DNA of 55,390 nt, taken from assembly GCA_017546585.1 (NCBI GenBank), contig JAFYWC010000161.1:1-55390 (forward strand), written 5' to 3'. Numbering within the stretch: position 1 is the stretch's first letter; every line of letters begins with the position of its first letter. This document shows positions 8,847-17,722 of this stretch, piece by piece. This DNA is from Bacteroidales bacterium. Lineage in GTDB: Bacteria > Bacteroidota > Bacteroidia > Bacteroidales > UBA932. The position numbers and the translations under genes are program-made. Under the pieces are notes generated by a model. The model had not been told where the DNA came from, did not search any database, and saw only the letters and a program-made list of their open reading frames with translations.

Positions 8847-10940
8847 TTATTCGGCGTCGTCGCTGTAGAGCGGTGCCCACTCCTGTCCGTAGCAGTAGAT
8901 GTAAGGGCTGCTTGTCGAGAAGATCACTTCGTCAACGAATGTCAGCATCTTTCCGTCTTCCGAGATGTTGAGCACGATGTCCTTCTTTGTTGTGCCCCAG
9001 CCGCCGTTGCCCTGAAGCACGTTGGAGATTGTGACGGTACGGTTGGCCTCGTCGATGAAATATGGGCTTGATGCACCGATCATCTCCTTCTCCTTTCCTG
9101 TGTCCATATAGGTGATCTTGATAAGGGCATATCCCTCCTTGTAGTCCACTCCGTTGTATGCAGAGTCGAACTTCACGATCACCCTACCTGTCTCTGAGAC
9201 GTTGCCGTCAACTCCGATCCAAGCTGTAGATGTTGAATAGCTTGATGCGAGCTCGAGACCTGTCGACTCGTTGATTACTGTGAATGTCTTTGTCGCAGTG
9301 TTGATGTTGAGCTTGGTCTCTCCGTTGAATGTAACGATGTTCGCATCGATTGTATAAGTGCCCTCGGTTCCGTTATATACGGCGTTTCCGAATCCGTCGA
9401 GAGTGAGAGTCTCGCCATTGTCTGAAGTATATGAGCCTGCCTCTTTTCCGCAGTACTGGAAGACTGGCTGCGAGCCTGTCGAGTATGTGTACTTCACGTA
9501 TGGAGCGCCGTTGATAGAGAAGATTGCGACGCAGTCTCCCGAGATGGTGTTTCCTGAGAGGAACTCAGCCTCTGCAGGCTTGAGCGACTTGGTGTCGATC
9601 TCCATAAAGTAGTATGACTTGCTGCCGTTCTGGTCTGCCTCGACAAGGAATCTTGTCTGGTAGTCAGTGTCAGTAGCGCATACGAACGAGAAGTCGTTCT
9701 TGCTTACGAGATAGTATCTTCTTGTCTCCATCTGGACCTGGAGGAGGTTGTCGATGGTGATGAATGCGAAGTCGTCCTCAAGGAAGTTGCCGTAGAGTCC
9801 GAAGCTGCCCTTGAACTCCTCTTCTGAATACTGGATCTTGCCGTTGTTTACAGAGTAGATTCCGCTGAAGTCATATGCGTTGGCATCATCTGATGTCACG
9901 AAATAAGCCGAGTTGCCGCGAAGTTCGAGCTGCATTGAAGGAGTGGCTGAAGAAACGATTCTTCCCTCCGGTACTGTGATCCAGTAGCCCTGGTATTCTC
10001 CGATGAACGGCTCTGAATTGTATACGTCGCGCTCCTTGCTGACAGCCTTGATGAGGACGCCTTCCTCAGGCATAAGGAATGCCCAGCAGTCCTGTCCGAG
10101 GTGGTTGTCTTCGGCGAGTGACCAGAATACGTCTCCTGTATAGTCGGTACCTGTGTCAAGTCCTGTGACTGTGCAGGTTACATCATATCCTACAGAGCAC
10201 GCGTAACGGTAGTGTACGAGTCCGCCGGTAACCTGTGAGCAGAACTCGTTCTCCTCTCCGCCGTTGTTGATGCAGTCAAGCATAGAGATCACGCAGTTCT
10301 CGTCCCACTCGCGCTGGATGAGCTTGTATTCGTTGTCAAGCTGTCCTACGACTCTGGCAGGACCTTCCGGCATCTCGAATGAATATGTGTACTCGTTGAA
10401 GTCTGTAGCCACAAGTTTGCAGTTGATCTTGCCGTTCACTACTGCGGCAGAAAGAATGTCAGTGACATACTTCATATAGAAAGTGACTGTAACTGTCTCG
10501 CCTTCAGCTGCGATTTCCTTGTCTGCAACAGCAGTGAAGTACTGGCTCTCCTCGACTGTCACGGTGCCGCTTGTCTGGACACTGATCTTTGCTTCTCTCT
10601 TCGGCATCTCGAAGGTGAATTCCGTATCGGAAATCTTTTCGGCTCTCTTCGAGTTTATCTTCACAGCATCGATGAATACATTCTCGACTGGAGTCACTGT
10701 TATGCCTACGGTCTCGCCGGCCTTTGCCTTTTCAGGGAATGCAACCTGGTAGAATTCGCTCTCGGACTCAAGTGTGATCGCGTATTCTTCTACGGTTGCG
10801 CCTGGAGTATCAGGGGTATCCGGTGTGTCTGGAGTGTCTGGCTCTGGCTGTTTTCCGCAGGAAACGGTAAGACACAAAGCCAAAATGAGAGCAGGAACTG
10901 AAAGAAAGATGTTCCTGAGTGTTGAAGTTAGTGTTTTCAT
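8847..10940 (-). CDS. Large surface lipoprotein with repeated beta modules
   Basis: A 697-residue lipoprotein. The signal peptide starts MKTLTSTLRN and ends in the lipobox LTVSC (Cys28), which is why I start at 10940 and not at an upstream codon. After the Cys comes a Pro-Asp-Thr spacer, PDTPDTPDTPDTPG. Three similar modules follow, each closing in F-x-MP (FEMPKREAKI, FEMPEGPARVV, FLMPEEGVLI), like divergent InlB B-repeat or Ig-like modules. The remainder is beta-rich with recurrent Tyr/Gly-Thr-Tyr motifs. It is probably a surface adhesin or binding protein; no enzyme motif or SusC/D partner is nearby. Confidence 0.82.
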   Translation of the reverse strand: MKTLTSTLRNIFLSVPALILALCLTVSCGKQPEPDTPDTPDTPDTPGATVEEYAITLESESEFYQVAFPEKAKAGETVGITVTPVENVFIDAVKINSKRAEKISDTEFTFEMPKREAKISVQTSGTVTVEESQYFTAVADKEIAAEGETVTVTFYMKYVTDILSAAVVNGKINCKLVATDFNEYTYSFEMPEGPARVVGQLDNEYKLIQREWDENCVISMLDCINNGGEENEFCSQVTGGLVHYRYACSVGYDVTCTVTGLDTGTDYTGDVFWSLAEDNHLGQDCWAFLMPEEGVLIKAVSKERDVYNSEPFIGEYQGYWITVPEGRIVSSATPSMQLELRGNSAYFVTSDDANAYDFSGIYSVNNGKIQYSEEEFKGSFGLYGNFLEDDFAFITIDNLLQVQMETRRYYLVSKNDFSFVCATDTDYQTRFLVEADQNGSKSYYFMEIDTKSLKPAEAEFLSGNTISGDCVAIFSINGAPYVKYTYSTGSQPVFQYCGKEAGSYTSDNGETLTLDGFGNAVYNGTEGTYTIDANIVTFNGETKLNINTATKTFTVINESTGLELASSYSTSTAWIGVDGNVSETGRVIVKFDSAYNGVDYKEGYALIKITYMDTGKEKEMIGASSPYFIDEANRTVTISNVLQGNGGWGTTKKDIVLNISEDGKMLTFVDEVIFSTSSPYIYCYGQEWAPLYSDDAE

Positions 10941-10975
10941 ATGATTTATATCAGTTTGTGCGTGGTTGTCAAACA

Positions 10976-11003
10976 CAAAGTTATAAAAAAATGATTATCT
11001 TTG
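10976..11003. promoter_or_regulatory. Divergent -7 boxes between the lipoprotein gene and metG
   Basis: Minus strand TAACTTTG at 10976-10983 points to the lipoprotein. Plus strand TATCTTTG at 10996-11003 points to metG, 40 bases before its ATG. Neither has an obvious -33 TTTG. Confidence 0.5.
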
Positions 11004-11042
11004 AGGGTTATACTGAAATTGAATATCAAAATAGCAAAATAT

Positions 11043-13334
11043 ATGAGCAAGACATTCAACAGAACTCTTGTGACCTGCGCGCTTCCATACGCCAACGGTC
11101 CGGTTCACATCGGCCACCTGGCTGGTGTCTATGTGCCAGCGGATATCTATGTGAGATATCTCAGAATGAGAGGTGAGGACGTGCTTTACGTGTGCGGATC
11201 GGATGAGCACGGAGTTCCTATCACCATCAAGGCGCAGAAGGAGGGATGCACTCCTCAGGATATCGTGGACAGATATCACAAGATCATCAAGGATTCTTTC
11301 ACAGGCCTTGGTATCAACTTCGACATATATTCAAGAACATCTTCAAAGACTCATCACAAGAACGCTGCGGACTATTTCCGCAAGCTTTATGATGAGGGCA
11401 AGTTCATCGAGAAGGTGAGCGAGCAGTACTACGACGAGGAGACAAAGACTTTCCTCGCAGACCGCTACATCACCGGTACCTGCCCACGCTGCGGTGCAGA
11501 GGGCGCATACGGTGACCAGTGCGAGAAGTGCGGCGCTACTCTCAGCCCGGATGAACTCATCAACCCTAAGTCGGCTCTCAGCGGCGGCGAGCTCGTGAAG
11601 AAGGAGACCAAGCACTGGTACCTTCCGCTCGACCAGTATGAGAAGTGGCTCTCCGAGTGGATCCTCGACGGACACAAGGAGTGGAGAAGCAACGTATACG
11701 GCCAGTGCAAGAGCTGGATCGACGGCGGTCTCCAGCCACGTGCGGTGAGCCGCGACCTCAACTGGGGTGTTCCTGTACCTGTAGAGGGATCAGACGGAAA
11801 GGTTCTCTATGTGTGGTTCGATGCTCCTATCGGATATATCTCAAACACTCAGGAACTCCTCCCTCAGAGCTGGGAGAAGTGGTGGAAGAGCGAGGATACA
11901 AAGCTCGTCCACTTCATCGGAAAGGACAACATCGTGTTCCATTGCATCGTGTTCCCTTCTATGCTGAAGGCTGACGGAAGCTACATCCTTCCGGACAACG
12001 TTCCTGCAAACGAGTTCCTCAACCTCGAGGGCGACAAGATCTCGACATCACGCGGATGGGCTGTATGGCTCCACGAGTACCTCGAGCAGTTCCCTGGACA
12101 GGAGGACGTTCTCCGCTACGTTCTTACTGCGAACGCTCCTGAGACAAAGGATAATGATTTCTCTTGGAAGGACTTCCAGGCACGCAACAACAGCGAGCTC
12201 GTTGCCATCCTCGGCAACTTCGTGAACCGTGCCGTTGTTCTTACACACAAATATTTCGAGGGCAAGGTTCCTGCCGACCTCAAGCCGGAGGCAGTGGATG
12301 CTGAGACACTCGCTCAGATCCAGCCGCTCCGCGAGGCTATGGAGAAGTATCTCGAGGGATACAAGTTCCGTGAGGCTCTCAAGGAGGCAATGAACATCGC
12401 CCGTCTCGGAAACAAATATCTTACAGACACAGAGCCTTGGAAGGTTGCCAAGACAGATATGGACAGAACCGCTTCTATCCTGAACGTCTCTCTCCAGATC
12501 TGCGCTTCGCTCGCGATCGCATTTGAGCCGTTCCTTCCGTTCTCGGCAGAGAAGCTCCGCAACATCCTCAATGTGGGCATCGTAGCAGGTGCTGACCACC
12601 GTGCAGGTGAGGAATTTACTGTCATCCCGAGCGAAGTCGAGGGATCTGCATACGTTAATCGCTACACTGCAGCAGAGGGTGCTGCTCTCCATACATCTTC
12701 ACGTCATTGCGAGGAGCAGAGCGACGTGGCAATCTCACTTTCTTGGGAGGATCTCGGAAAGGCGGTTCTTCTTCCTGCAGGCCACCAGCTCAACCCTGCA
12801 ACACTCCTCTTCGGCAAGATCGAGGATGAGGTCGTAGATGCGCAGATCGCACGTCTCGAGGCAATCCGTGCAGAGCGTGAGGCTGCTGCAAAGGCCGAGG
12901 CCAAAGCCTCGACCTCGGAGTCTCAACCCCCTGCACCCCCTACAGGGGGATCTCCGGACTACCCGTCCGGGTCGCAAAGCGACTTGTTAACCCCCGCACC
13001 ACAGAAGGAGGAGTGTACTTTCGATGACTTCGGCAAGATGGACATCCGTACTGCAACAGTTCTTGAGGCAGAGCGTGTCCCTAAGACTGACAAGCTCCTC
13101 AAGCTGACTATCGACACTGGTATCGACAAGAGAGTCATCGTGTCAGGTATCGCTGAGCAGTATTCTCCGGAGGAGATGGTAGGAAAGCAGATCTGTATTC
13201 TTGCCAACCTTGCTCCACGCAAGATTCGTGGCATCGAGTCGAAGGGTATGATTCTTATGGCTCGTCAGAATGACGGAAAGATGAGATTCATCACTCCGCA
13301 GGAGACTCTCTGCAACGGTGCCGAAATCGGATAA
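11043..13334 (+). CDS. metG: Methionine-tRNA ligase with C-terminal tRNA-binding domain
   Basis: Charges tRNA-Met. The 763-residue protein has the HIGH motif at 22-25 ([10 protein letters not shown]), a two-knuckle zinc insertion (CPRC...CEKC, ~145-160), KISTSRG as the KMSKS equivalent (~335), an anticodon-binding helical domain, and a C-terminal tRNA-binding OB domain ([20 protein letters not shown]). The start is the ATG at 11043, giving [19 protein letters not shown]. Two linkers are odd: residues ~526-564 are translated REP-like repeats (VIPSEVEGS and [11 protein letters not shown]), and ~632-651 come from a hairpin-rich element ([16 protein letters not shown]). The frame stays open through both. 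Confidence 0.95.
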   Translation: MSKTFNRTLVTCALPYANGPVHIGHLAGVYVPADIYVRYLRMRGEDVLYVCGSDEHGVPITIKAQKEGCTPQDIVDRYHKIIKDSFTGLGINFDIYSRTSSKTHHKNAADYFRKLYDEGKFIEKVSEQYYDEETKTFLADRYITGTCPRCGAEGAYGDQCEKCGATLSPDELINPKSALSGGELVKKETKHWYLPLDQYEKWLSEWILDGHKEWRSNVYGQCKSWIDGGLQPRAVSRDLNWGVPVPVEGSDGKVLYVWFDAPIGYISNTQELLPQSWEKWWKSEDTKLVHFIGKDNIVFHCIVFPSMLKADGSYILPDNVPANEFLNLEGDKISTSRGWAVWLHEYLEQFPGQEDVLRYVLTANAPETKDNDFSWKDFQARNNSELVAILGNFVNRAVVLTHKYFEGKVPADLKPEAVDAETLAQIQPLREAMEKYLEGYKFREALKEAMNIARLGNKYLTDTEPWKVAKTDMDRTASILNVSLQICASLAIAFEPFLPFSAEKLRNILNVGIVAGADHRAGEEFTVIPSEVEGSAYVNRYTAAEGAALHTSSRHCEEQSDVAISLSWEDLGKAVLLPAGHQLNPATLLFGKIEDEVVDAQIARLEAIRAEREAAAKAEAKASTSESQPPAPPTGGSPDYPSGSQSDLLTPAPQKEECTFDDFGKMDIRTATVLEAERVPKTDKLLKLTIDTGIDKRVIVSGIAEQYSPEEMVGKQICILANLAPRKIRGIESKGMILMARQNDGKMRFITPQETLCNGAEIG
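12620..12647 (+). repeat. REP-like element in metG, copy 1
   Basis: Starts TGTCATCCCGAGCGAAGTCG and ends AGGGATCT. This is a dispersed repeat type known from many bacteria, usually intergenic. Here it is read in frame as VIPSEVEGS. The same consensus recurs at 49910-49937 and, more divergently, at 16444-16479. Confidence 0.8.
12702..12736 (+). repeat. REP-like element in metG, copy 2
   Basis: Starts CGTCATTGCGAGGAGCAGAG and ends GTGGCAATCTC, a second common dispersed-repeat flavour. Read in frame as [11 protein letters not shown]. It lies 54 bases after copy 1, and the ends can pair (GTCATTGC with GTGGCAATC, imperfect). Confidence 0.8.
12936..12995 (+). repeat. Multi-hairpin repeat element in metG linker
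   Basis: Three adjacent hairpins: CCCCC-TACA-GGGGG (12936-12949), CCGGAC-TACCC-GTCCGG (12954-12970) and GTCGC-AAA-GCGAC (12971-12983), then TTGTTAACCCCC. The density of perfect stems inside a coding linker suggests an inserted palindromic element, translated as [18 protein letters not shown]. Confidence 0.65.
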
Positions 13335-13343
13335 TCAAAAAAT

Positions 13344-14402
13344 ATGGTAAGAACTGAGTACTACAAGGATCTGACGAAGATGAACACCTTCGGAATGAAG
13401 GTGAAGGCACGCTGTTTCATTGAATATGATTCAGTGGCTGATCTTGTCGATGTCGAGTTCGAGGAACTGGCGCGCCCGGTGCTCCACATCGGCGGCGGCA
13501 GCAACCTTCTCTTCACCGACGACTTCAAGGGTACCATCTTACACTCCAAGATCAACTTCATAGAGGTTCTTGACGAGTGCAAAGACACATCGGCTAATGA
13601 AACTGTATTGGTTTCAGTAGGTGCGGGAGTCGTGTTCGACGAGTTCTGCGACTGGGCTGCTAAAGAGGGATTCTGGGGTGTCGAGAACTTGTCGTATATC
13701 CCTGGCGAGGTAGGTGCGTCTGCAGTGCAGAACATCGGAGCCTATGGCGTAGAGGTGAAGGACGTCATCCGCAAGGTATATTGCTATGATACGATCGATG
13801 AGGAGTTCGTCAACTTCGATGTCGAGGACCTGGAGTACGGCTATCGTGATTCAGCCTTCAAGGATCCTGAGGTGAAGGGACGCTACATCGTTACTCACGT
13901 AGTGTTTGCTCTTTCACGCGAGCCTCAGCCTAAGCTTGACTACGGCCATCTCAAGGAAGCTGTGGAAACAGCTGCGGCAGGAAAGGACATCACTCCGGGC
14001 ATCATCAGAAAGACCATCATCAAGATCCGCAAGGAGAAACTCCCCGAGCCGTCTGTGATGGGTAGCGCAGGAAGTTTCTTCAAGAATCCTGTCATCACGG
14101 CGGAGCATTTTGCCCGCATCGAAGCGGCGGCAAAGGCGGAGCACGGAGCGGATGTAAAGGTGCCGCATTACGATCTTCCTGACGGAACCGTGAAGGTGCC
14201 GGCTGCCTGGATGATCGAGCAGTGCGGATGGAAAGGCAAGCGCAGCGGTGGAGCAGCAGTCTATGACAAGCAGCCGCTCGTCATCGTGAACTACACAGGC
14301 GAAGCATATCCTGAAGAGATAATTGGCCTCGAGCGCCGCATCATCGCTTCAGTGAAGTCGAAGTTCGATGTCGTGCTTCACCCTGAAGTCGATCACATTT
14401 AG
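13344..14402 (+). CDS. murB: UDP-N-acetylenolpyruvoylglucosamine reductase
   Basis: The FAD- and NADPH-dependent second step of UDP-MurNAc synthesis. The 352 residues fit the E. coli-type (type I) enzyme. Seen are the FAD loop LHIGGGSNLLF (~48-58), IPGEVGASAVQNIGAYGVEV (~118-137), YGYRDSAFK with its characteristic Tyr-Arg, and the catalytic-serine region MGSAGSFFKNP (~236-246). The gene starts 9 bases after metG and is followed by murA 25 bases on, so both committed UDP-MurNAc enzymes sit together. Confidence 0.95.
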   Translation: MVRTEYYKDLTKMNTFGMKVKARCFIEYDSVADLVDVEFEELARPVLHIGGGSNLLFTDDFKGTILHSKINFIEVLDECKDTSANETVLVSVGAGVVFDEFCDWAAKEGFWGVENLSYIPGEVGASAVQNIGAYGVEVKDVIRKVYCYDTIDEEFVNFDVEDLEYGYRDSAFKDPEVKGRYIVTHVVFALSREPQPKLDYGHLKEAVETAAAGKDITPGIIRKTIIKIRKEKLPEPSVMGSAGSFFKNPVITAEHFARIEAAAKAEHGADVKVPHYDLPDGTVKVPAAWMIEQCGWKGKRSGGAAVYDKQPLVIVNYTGEAYPEEIIGLERRIIASVKSKFDVVLHPEVDHI

Positions 14403-14427
14403 TTGAATTAAAGAAAGAACAACATAT

Positions 14428-15741
14428 ATGAGTTCATTTATCGTAGAAGGAGGACATAAGCTCAGCGGAACAATCAGACCTCAGGGTGCAAAGAACGAGG
14501 CGCTGCAGGTAATCAGCGCAGTGCTTCTCAGCAAGGAAGAGGTGACGATTTCAAATGTTCCGGAAATCCTTGATGTGAGAAACCTCATTCTCCTGCTCGA
14601 GGGTATGGGAGTGAAGGTGACCCGCAGAGAGAAGGGCGTGTACACATTCAAGGCGGATGAGATTGACCGCGATTACATTATGAGCGCAGATTTCGTCGCG
14701 AAGTGTGCGAAGCTCCGTGGCTCTGTAATGGTTGTCGGACCGCTTCTCGCACGCTTCGGCAAGGCATATTTCCCTAAGCCGGGCGGAGACCAGATCGGTC
14801 GCCGCAGGGTGGATACTCACATCCTCGGATTTATGAATCTTGGTGCTGCTCAGGAATACGACCACGACAAGAAGGCGTTCTACCTCCACGTTCCGGAAGG
14901 GGAGTCACTCAAAGGAAAATATATGCTTCTTGATGAGGCATCTGTGACAGGTACTGCGAACATCATTATGGCGGCAGCCCTTGCGGACGGTGTCACTACC
15001 ATCTACAATGCAGCCTGTGAGCCTTATGTGCAGCAGCTTTGCCGTATGCTCGTGCGTATGGGTGCAAAGATCGAAGGCATCGGCTCAAACCTCTTGACTA
15101 TCACTGGAGTAGAGTCTCTCGGCGGCACAACGCATACCATCCTTCCCGATATGATCGAGATCGGATCGTTCATCGCTCTTGCTGCAATGAACAGAAGTGC
15201 GATCACCATCAAGGATGTGGCTTATGATGAATTGGGAATGATTCCTGAGGCGTTCCGCAAGCTCGGCATCAACCTCGAGCGCCGCGGCGACGATATCTAT
15301 GTGCCTGAGCAGGAAAGCTATGTGATCGATTCTTTCCTTGACGGTTCGATCCTGAACATCGCTGACGCTCCTTGGCCAGGTCTTTCTCCTGACCTTCTCA
15401 GCGTGATGCTTGTGACAGCGACCCAGTGCAAGGGTAGCGTGCTCATCCATCAGAAGATGTTCGAGAGCCGTCTGTTCTTTGTGGACAAGCTCATCGATAT
15501 GGGTGCGCAGATCATCCTTTGCGACCCGCACAGAGCGGTTGTCGTGGGACACGACCACAAGTACCAGCTCCGCGCCGGCCAGATGGCATCTCCTGACATC
15601 CGTGCAGGTATCGCACTGCTGATCGCCGCAATGTCAGCCAAAGGCACAAGCGTGATCAGCAACATCGATCAGATCGACAGAGGTTACGAGGATATAGATA
15701 TCCGTCTCAATGCTCTTGGAGCAAAGATTACAAGACAGTAG
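14428..15741 (+). CDS. murA: UDP-N-acetylglucosamine 1-carboxyvinyltransferase, Asp variant
   Basis: Transfers enolpyruvate from PEP to UDP-GlcNAc, the first committed peptidoglycan step. The 437 residues include KNEALQ (Lys22, Asn23) and the active-site loop KPGGDQIGRRRVDTH. The position normally held by the catalytic Cys (Cys115 in E. coli) is Asp121. Cys-to-Asp MurA enzymes, as in Mycobacterium and Chlamydia, stay active but resist fosfomycin. The gene follows murB and ends two bases before the converging methyltransferase gene, with no terminator between them. Confidence 0.95.
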   Translation: MSSFIVEGGHKLSGTIRPQGAKNEALQVISAVLLSKEEVTISNVPEILDVRNLILLLEGMGVKVTRREKGVYTFKADEIDRDYIMSADFVAKCAKLRGSVMVVGPLLARFGKAYFPKPGGDQIGRRRVDTHILGFMNLGAAQEYDHDKKAFYLHVPEGESLKGKYMLLDEASVTGTANIIMAAALADGVTTIYNAACEPYVQQLCRMLVRMGAKIEGIGSNLLTITGVESLGGTTHTILPDMIEIGSFIALAAMNRSAITIKDVAYDELGMIPEAFRKLGINLERRGDDIYVPEQESYVIDSFLDGSILNIADAPWPGLSPDLLSVMLVTATQCKGSVLIHQKMFESRLFFVDKLIDMGAQIILCDPHRAVVVGHDHKYQLRAGQMASPDIRAGIALLIAAMSAKGTSVISNIDQIDRGYEDIDIRLNALGAKITRQ

Positions 15742-15743
15742 GA

Positions 15744-16433
15744 CTATTTCTTACGGATAACATTAAGACCGTCGCGAAGAGGAAGGATAACGGACTCGAC
15801 GCGGCGGTCGTTCGTTACCATATCGTTGAACTTCACGATGCTGAGGGTCTGCTTGTCCTGCGGAAGCGGGTCCTGGCAGACCTTGCCGTCCCAGATGACG
15901 TTGTCGGCAAGGATGAGTCCGCCTGAACGGACCATATCGAATACGAGCTCGTAATACTCGCAGTATTCGCGCTTGTTGGCATCGATATAGACGATGTCAT
16001 AGAGCTTGGAGGTGTCTACTGTGTCTGCCGATGAGTCTGAGCCTACAGCGCCGAGGCCCATCTCCGAACGGAGGCGTACGAGAGTCTCCTTGCAGTCGCC
16101 GATATGCAACTGTACCTTGTCTTCCACTCCTCCCTTCTCGAAGCCTTCAAGGATGAGGTCCTCAAGTTCGTCGTTCAGTTCGAGCGTATCGAGATGACCG
16201 TCCTCGGGAAGTACTGATGCCATACAGGTTGCGGAATAGCCTGTGAATGTGCCGAGTTCCAGGATGCGGCGTGCACCGCTGATCTGCACGAGAATTCTCA
16301 TAAGCTCTCCCTGAAGGTGGCCTGAGAGCATTCTTGCGTGGTTTGTCCTGATGTGGGTCTGCTTCTCGATCCAGTCCAGCGCCTCGCCCTGTGGCGTAGC
16401 GTGATCCTCAATGTATTTGTAGATTTTCTCCAT
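15744..16433 (-). CDS. SAM-dependent O-methyltransferase (family 3 type)
   Basis: A 229-residue class I methyltransferase of the caffeoyl-CoA/catechol O-methyltransferase-like group (Methyltransf_3). The SAM site ILELGTFTGYSATCMA is near residues 57-72, with the acidic strand DTLELNDEL after it. The metal-binding YIDANKREYCEYYE and ILADNVIWDGKV complete the family pattern. A Ser/Asp-rich insertion (GSDSSADTVDTSK) lies before the YIDANK strand. The substrate is unknown. It is downstream of the M16 peptidase gene, separated by a repeat-containing 48-base gap. Confidence 0.88.
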   Translation of the reverse strand: MEKIYKYIEDHATPQGEALDWIEKQTHIRTNHARMLSGHLQGELMRILVQISGARRILELGTFTGYSATCMASVLPEDGHLDTLELNDELEDLILEGFEKGGVEDKVQLHIGDCKETLVRLRSEMGLGAVGSDSSADTVDTSKLYDIVYIDANKREYCEYYELVFDMVRSGGLILADNVIWDGKVCQDPLPQDKQTLSIVKFNDMVTNDRRVESVILPLRDGLNVIRKK

Positions 16434-16443
16434 AGTAGTTATA

Positions 16444-16479
16444 GATATCTCGACTCCTTTCGGTCGCTCGATATGACAG
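16444..16479 (-). repeat. REP-like element between the M16 peptidase and methyltransferase genes
   Basis: On the minus strand it begins TGTCATATCGAGCGACCGAA and ends GTCGAGATATC. It shares the TGTCAT-CGAGCGA-GTCGAG-ATC framework with the copies in metG and tsaB. It fills nearly the whole 48-base intergenic gap. Confidence 0.75.
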
Positions 16480-16481
16480 GG

Positions 16482-17714
16482 TTACACATATATGAGTTTG
16501 GAGAGATTGGCAGGGTCGAAGATCTTCTGCGCCATCTCGCGGATGTCCTCCGCTGTGACTCCTTCCACAAGGTTTCTGTTCTCTTTGCCGGAACTTACCT
16601 TGCCATATGCAATGAGACCCTTTCCCATTGAAAGGCACTGTGTCTCTCCGTTGTCTCCGCTGATCGCCAGCTGGCCCAGCAACTGCTTTTTCGCCGCCTT
16701 GAGCTTGCGCTCCGACAGCGTCTCTGTGCGCAGTTTCTCCAACTCCTTTTCGATAGCCTTGATGCATTTTTCAAGGTTGGTCTTGTCGCATCCGAGGCTT
16801 ATCGCAACGATGCCGGTGTCGGCATACTGAGTGTATCCGCACTCCACTCCATACACCCAGCCGTGCTTCTCGCGGAGCACCGAGTTGAGGATGGAGTTGT
16901 TTGCAGGACCTCCGAGAATGTTGCACAGGAGGACTGTGGCGAGCCTTTCGCGCTCCTGATAGAGCGAAGGAGCGAGTCCGCCGATGATGCAGTTTGCCTG
17001 GTGGTTCCTCTTGCTGACAGTAGTGTCGAACTGTGGATTGTTCGGGAGAGGTGTTGACGCCTCAGTGACTGCTGCAGCGTCGTCTGCGGCTGTAAAGAAC
17101 TTGTCGGCTAGCTTGAGGATATCCTTCTCCATCTTCTTCTCATCGATGTCAGCTACGATGGTCAGTGCCATCTTTGACGGCCTGAACTTCTCGCTGATGA
17201 ACCTGATGAGTTCGTCTCTGGTGATCTTCTTTACGGAAGCCTTGGTTCCGAGAATGTTGCCGCTGAGAGGATGCCCCTTGAAAAGCATCTCTTCGAATCT
17301 GTCATAGATATCCTCGGACGGAGTGTCCTTGTATGAGTGGATCTCGTCTATGACGACGCTCTTCTCAGTGTTTATTTCGTGTTCGGGAAAGGTCGGCGAT
17401 GTGGCCAGCTCGAGCAGCAGGGAAGTCGCCTTCGGGAGGTCTTCCTTGAGCACGGTAGCGTGGAATACGATCTCCTCCTTTGTGGTGAACGCATTGAGTT
17501 CACCGCCAAGACGGTCAAGATAACCGTTGATGACGGAGGCGCTTCTCTTCGATGTGCCTTTGAATATCGTGTGCTCGATGAAATGTGCTATTCCGGAATG
17601 GAACCCCGCCTCATCTCTTGTGCCGCATCTTATGCTCAACGCGCAGTAGCCCACTGATGAGCCACTGCGCTTGACTGCATACTGCATTCCGCAATTTGCC
17701 TTTCCACTTATCAT
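16482..17714 (-). CDS. M16 family zinc metallopeptidase
   Basis: A 410-residue pitrilysin-type protease of the processing-peptidase class. The inverted zinc motif HFIEH (within GIAHFIEHTIFKGT, ~42-55) supplies two His ligands and the catalytic Glu; the third ligand is in VVIDEIHSYKDTPSED (~118-133). The second, inactive half has GLAPSLYQERE and WVYGVECGYTQYADTG. No signal peptide is evident, so it is probably cytoplasmic. Its start is eight bases after the stop of the secreted protein gene upstream, suggesting one operon with it and the methyltransferase. Confidence 0.9.
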   Translation of the reverse strand: MISGKANCGMQYAVKRSGSSVGYCALSIRCGTRDEAGFHSGIAHFIEHTIFKGTSKRSASVINGYLDRLGGELNAFTTKEEIVFHATVLKEDLPKATSLLLELATSPTFPEHEINTEKSVVIDEIHSYKDTPSEDIYDRFEEMLFKGHPLSGNILGTKASVKKITRDELIRFISEKFRPSKMALTIVADIDEKKMEKDILKLADKFFTAADDAAAVTEASTPLPNNPQFDTTVSKRNHQANCIIGGLAPSLYQERERLATVLLCNILGGPANNSILNSVLREKHGWVYGVECGYTQYADTGIVAISLGCDKTNLEKCIKAIEKELEKLRTETLSERKLKAAKKQLLGQLAISGDNGETQCLSMGKGLIAYGKVSSGKENRNLVEGVTAEDIREMAQKIFDPANLSKLIYV

Positions 17715-17722
17715 AGTGTCTG

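Noticed and set aside
10800-10850. PDT-coding repeat as a CRISPR or microsatellite array
   Set aside because: Only about four 9-base units, explained as the spacer of the lipoprotein.
12589-12837. Alternative-frame peptides with strings such as SSRAKSRDL and [13 protein letters not shown] inside metG
   Set aside because: These are other-frame translations of the REP-like repeats, not a gene. They did help identify the repeats.
12600-13000. Possible frameshift or pseudogene in metG
   Set aside because: The frame is continuous, and the KMSKS, anticodon-binding and tRNA-binding domains are in register on both sides of the insertions.
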